Shown: in pieces, positions 63,670 to 64,000 of the stretch
How the letters are laid out: each line of letters begins with the position of its first letter
Position numbering within the stretch: the first letter of the stretch is position 1
Translations under genes and position numbers: made by a program
Assembly (NCBI GenBank): GCA_050250875.1
Contig: JBFWNV010000001.1
Location: forward strand, 1,302,001 to 1,366,000
Direction: 5' to 3'
Origin: CAWAYR01 sp050250875
GTDB lineage: Bacteria > Acidobacteriota > Vicinamibacteria > Vicinamibacterales > UBA2999
Length of the DNA stretch: 64,000 bases
Notes under the pieces: model-generated
Seen by the model: only the letters and a program-made list of their open reading frames with translations
Told to the model about the DNA's origin: nothing
Databases searched by the model: none

Positions 63670-64000
63670 CCCGCTCGCCGACGATCTCGTCCGGCCGCTC
63701 TTCCACACCTCGGTGTGGTTCTACGGCGCGGCGCTGGTGCTGGCGACGGTCGTGCTGTGCGGCGCGGCGGCGTGGGCCTATCAGGTCTGGTACGGCATCG
63801 GCGTCGCCGGCATCAACTGGCCGGTGTACTGGGGGTTCTACCTCACCAACTTCGTGTTCTGGATCGGCATCAGCCATGCCGGCACGCTGATCTCGGCGAT
63901 CCTGCGGCTGGTGAACGCCCGCTGGCGCCGGCCGGTCACCCGCTGCGCCGAGGTGATCACGGTCTTCGCGCTGATGATCGGCGCGATGTTCCCGATCATC
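63650..64000 (+). CDS. NrfD-like quinone-binding membrane subunit (truncated by window end)
   Basis: The 117 visible codons begin SRTVNNPLADDLVRPLF and show TM helices near 23-45 (YGAALVLATVVLCGAAAWAY), 55-80 (YWGFYLTNFVFWIGISHAGTLISAIL) and 98-117. The ISHAGTLISAIL stretch matches actC. It overlaps the ferredoxin gene by 20 bp. The rest of the gene and cluster lies outside the window. Confidence 0.9.
   Translation, partial: MSRTVNNPLADDLVRPLFHTSVWFYGAALVLATVVLCGAAAWAYQVWYGIGVAGINWPVYWGFYLTNFVFWIGISHAGTLISAILRLVNARWRRPVTRCAEVITVFALMIGAMFPII

Overview
This is a GC-rich bacterial chromosome segment, densely coding, with short intergenic gaps and many ATGA start/stop overlaps. The gene content suggests an aerobic, respiratory, soil or subsurface member of the Acidobacteriota, perhaps Vicinamibacteria. 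The indicators are an alternative complex III next to a caa3-type oxidase, a TPR-CHAT protein beside an ECF-like sigma/anti-sigma pair, many secreted peptidases and hydrolases, and short GGGRCYN heptamer arrays between genes. The phylum is an inference; no rRNA, tRNA or marker gene in the window settles it. I saw no CRISPR array, IS element, prophage or RNA gene.

Layout. 1-4856 (minus): a five-gene operon with two Tat-exported DsrE-like proteins, an exported protein made of two copies of an unknown domain, a CcoN-type oxidase subunit and a CcoO-like dihaem cytochrome c. 5016-6351: a DUF442 (BLH) phosphatase-like protein and a TauE/SafE permease, both families often tied to sulfur stress. 6621-16910: a TPR-CHAT protein, sigma factor, anti-sigma factor and three tandem secreted proteins built from beta-sandwich and Fn3-like repeats. 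Two of these three share a 1-kb block that is almost identical. 16951-31393: ArfB, an amidohydrolase, LemA/DUF3137, an FKBP, RlmD, a Nudix protein, DUF898/M48, a collagen-like protein, a DppA-type peptidase, a thioredoxin-fold protein with an in-frame TGA, a zinc-ribbon protein and a serine hydrolase. 31493-33313: an S9 peptidase.

33557-46393 is a respiratory supercluster: alternative complex III (actA-F), a one-TM protein, a SCO copper chaperone and a caa3 oxidase (coxB, A, C, D). Together these form a quinol-to-oxygen chain. A PEGA protein and a penicillin acylase follow. 49700-59593 holds a form I aerobic CO dehydrogenase locus (coxMSL with the AYRCSFR active-site motif). It has maturation genes coxG, an XdhC-YHS fusion, coxD and coxE, plus xdhC and mocA-like genes. 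59751-64000 begins a second complex of the iron-sulfur molybdoenzyme (CISM) type: cytochrome c, pentahaem protein, Mo-type catalytic subunit with an intact N-terminal cysteine cluster motif, ferredoxin subunit and NrfD. It is cut by the window end.

The most striking observation is at 29134-29136. A TGA sits exactly where the first cysteine of a CPHC active site belongs. The reading frame and the homology continue for 75 codons beyond it, and a short hairpin of bacterial SECIS type starts 10 nt downstream. This gene is best read as a selenoprotein (UPHC) rather than two fragments. Other points worth following are the exported DsrE/cbb3 operon, the YHS fusion in the CO dehydrogenase maturation set, and the Mo-type CISM complex next to CO dehydrogenase.
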